Shown here piece by piece: positions 61,664-64,000 of a stretch of 64,000 nt of DNA (positions are counted from its first letter, which is position 1; each line of letters starts with the position of its first letter). Origin of the DNA: Plectrocnemia conspersa (Eukaryota > Arthropoda > Insecta > Trichoptera > Polycentropodidae); assembly GCA_009617715.1 (NCBI GenBank), contig VTFK01000013.1, forward strand, positions 1,135,001 to 1,199,000, written 5' to 3'. Below the pieces are notes generated by a model. That model was not told the DNA's origin, searched no databases, and saw only the letters and a program-made list of their open reading frames with translations. The position numbers and the translations under genes were made by a program.

Positions 61664-64000
61664 TTCTATGTTATGTGACATTTATTTCTACGTTTTTCAA
61701 TAATGTTGAATTTATATTATCTAAATTACATACCACAACATCATTGTGCTCTTACTGATAATCTTTGGACCATTTACACTCCGCGTGCATTTAAACCTTT
61801 AGACTTAGTTGGACATTAAGTCGGGCCTGACTGATTTTGGTAAACTAGAATTACCGACGGCTTAATTGCATCTTGCGCTCATAATCTCACGTTTGTCGAC
61901 TTCGAGATTATGAACGCAAAGCGCGATAATCGTTAAAACGCGTGTGCACAAATTTCCCCGCGGACGTGTATAGCCGCGCGATATTGGCTCGCGCTTGAAA
62001 AAACATTAACGAAATTCGCCATCAGTCATAAATAAAGATTTAAAGTACTATGCAGCAGTTTATTTTATTATACATAAGATTTTTATTTGACCTTTAGACT
62101 AAATTTATATTGGAAATATGTATTGTTTTTAACCAGATTTTGGCAAAAATATACATTTTTAGTTAAAATTCGCTATCAAGCTAGTGACACCCAATTCTTT
62201 CTTTAAAAATTGATACGGATTACGTTAGCTTTAAATACGAGATTGATGCTGAAGCCTTGGAAGAATCGAGCAAAGTGAAAGATGGTGATAATTATGAATG
62301 TCTTGCACTATTAAGGCAAAATGATTTAGTTTTTTGAACCATCTTGTTACTAAGAAAGTTGAAGGAAGAAGAGAAAGATTTCCCTAGGATGGACATATCA
62401 TATGAAATATGATATAGAGCTTAAGAATAAATAAAACGCACAATAGCAAATGTGCGTATCATAACAATGCTCTTATCATAAAGCGTTGCTTTGAATCATT
62501 TATCACAATTATACGTAGAAATTATACCCTATTTACCTCAGTTAACGTCGAAAACACACAATAACGATTTGTTGTGACGCGCGACAAATTCGTCGATAAG
62601 CAACACATATTAATTACCCCGTCACCCCCGTATGTCTAGTGGCGCGTCTCGGAGCATCTGGCTGAAGTAAGTCTATATTTGTCAAGTGTAATAAAACCGA
62701 GTGGCGGACGGAGGAAGAGCGGCGTTGTCGTCGCACAAGATGAAAAGCGTGTCGTGACAAAGGAGGATATAAAATAAGTTGAGATGGGGAGCCGCAAAGC
62801 TCATTATGACGTATAGACATACATACACATACATAAAGAGCGAGCTTACAATGAAGAACCCCGCCGCGAAGATGTCGCCGTAAACGATTACGAGCCGTGG
62901 GGTTTCGGATTGTCGCGAGTTTTAATTGACAGACACACGTACGTCCTTTGGCGGTGCTCCATAATTAGCTGCGATACCTGTTGATAGCGCCTCGCAGGTG
63001 CCAACGATACCAACTATGGAAAATAAAAAAGTCCAATTGCCACGTAGAACAATTGACATCTAACGACAATATGGTGCATCGGCTACCGTAAACGCCCATC
63101 CGATGGATAATGATATTTGATAAAGAAATAATGCTAACTCAAATTAGCGTTACCGTAGCGTATTGCTTGATTTTCAACGCCGATTAACATAACTCAATTC
63201 CGTTGAGAAGATAAAAAAGAGTAATAAGTATTAGCGGGAATCCGATCGCCCACGCCCGCGAGGATTAAATTATATTTATGTGCGACAACGAGGATTATGT
63301 ATAATTTAATGCATTGATAATATTTTATAAACGAAAAATAGTTATAAATCGTTCGAGCGAATTAAATAAGGAGACATTATTGATTCAACATAACGAGCTT
63401 TTTTCAAGTCGAGCATATTTATGAGGATTGCCTCCAGACGGTGAAAAAATGCGATGTGTAGACATGGATACGTATAACAAAGTAATCCATGGACTATGTA
63501 TCCACATCTTTAAAAATACATTGGAGTAATATGAGCCCACTTAAAAAAGATATTATTCTAAATTAAATCTGGTTTCGTATTATTCAGTTATCATAGAATA
63601 TATCTGATATACATAATAAAAATAACGAAAATACAAAATTTGGTTTTGGTGTTTTTTTGACTCACTTCCTATAGCAGCTGTTCAGAATCTGATAGATTGT
63701 ACGGCTGTAATGCAAAAAAAAAAATGGGAAAAACATTTTACATGCCGATGACACAACCCTTTAGCGGCTACGGTGTTTCATGAAATCCTATTTTTACACG
63801 TATTTATTGGTTTATGAAGTTCCATGTCATTGACACACTAATAGTGTTTTTCTCCGAAAGAGTATTGTATTTAGAAGGTAAAATTGATGTACTCCCGAGT
63901 AGTTTTGTCTGACTTGGTACGTGAGGAAGAAAATCGCAAAACTTTTTAAATAGCGAATATAGCTACGCGACTAGGGTTGCTCTCGAGAGCACAATTAGAT
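61664..64000. other. No gene recognised
   Basis: CpG-rich at 61840-62020 and 62500-63450, otherwise AT-rich. About 62330-62390 encodes KKVEGRRERF, which faintly recalls the C-terminal region of some LINE ORF2 proteins but is too short to call. Confidence 0.4.
62849..62935 (-). other. Possible splice donor and upstream exon sequence
   Basis: Minus strand GGGTTCTTCATT|GTAAGCTC has a fair donor, and the upstream frame reads SETPRLVIVYGDIFAAGFFI, hydrophobic and protein-like. No convincing acceptor was found upstream before a stop codon. It could be a first or noncoding exon, or chance. Confidence 0.15.

Noticed and set aside
62330..62390. LINE C-terminal word KVEGRRERF
   Set aside because: Too short, with stops on both sides, to separate from chance.

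Overview
The window looks like nuclear DNA of an arthropod, most likely an insect; I cannot name the order. It is AT-rich with no long open reading frames. It carries transposon types common in insects: piggyBac-like, hAT, pogo/Tigger, mariner and R1-clade LINE. No operon, rRNA gene, functional tRNA gene or CRISPR array was seen. Nearly all ORFs above 60 codons look like chance openings in CpG-rich DNA or readings across transposon remnants.

The host signal is weak. Two short segments have the splice signals of internal exons on the minus strand, both phase 0-0: 51453-51515 (21 codons) and 22967-23101 (45 codons). I infer, without proof, that much of the window is intron of one large minus-strand gene. 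CpG-rich blocks, probably older unique DNA, alternate with AT-rich repeat-laden DNA. CpG-rich blocks lie near 1-780, 4150-4640, 7000-7500, 8040-8700, 10600-11760, 13340-13970, 15300-15740, 17050-17870, 19560-20420, 22570-23100, 23400-24200, 24840-25400, 27000-27400, 29300-29900, 30750-31440, 32450-33300, 38980-39700, 41050-41800, 43030-43720, 44200-44750, 48470-48800, 50680-53740, 55290-56250, 58420-59680, 61840-62020 and 62500-63450.

Mobile elements are the best supported content. At 33905-36602 a foldback element bounded by TTAA is split at its palindromic centre by a second TTAA-bounded element carrying a broken piggyBac-family transposase. At 45657-46987 a second piggyBac-like relic keeps a cysteine-rich C-terminal domain. 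It contains a 309 bp hAT MITE inserted in one copy of a tandem duplication, and the other copy is the empty site. At 60278-61663 an internally deleted Tigger element (60355-61171) interrupts an array of GGTCAGTAT-like repeats with a period near 23 bp. Further relics are a ZBED5-like hAT transposase (57252-58125), an R1-clade LINE tail (40128-40464), two reverse transcriptase scraps (54511-54609, 55041-55148), a mariner scrap (38625-38718), small MITEs (5706-5836, 18783-18887), a long-TIR element (49803-50390) and a tRNA-derived SINE head (1897-1951, minus strand).

Several repeat families recur only as diverged copies, and some may be undescribed. The most interesting points are the insertion into the foldback centre, the paired palindromes conserved in spacing at two piggyBac-type ends, the periodic GGTCAGTAT arrays linked to a GCGAAACGTCC core, and the two predicted exons.
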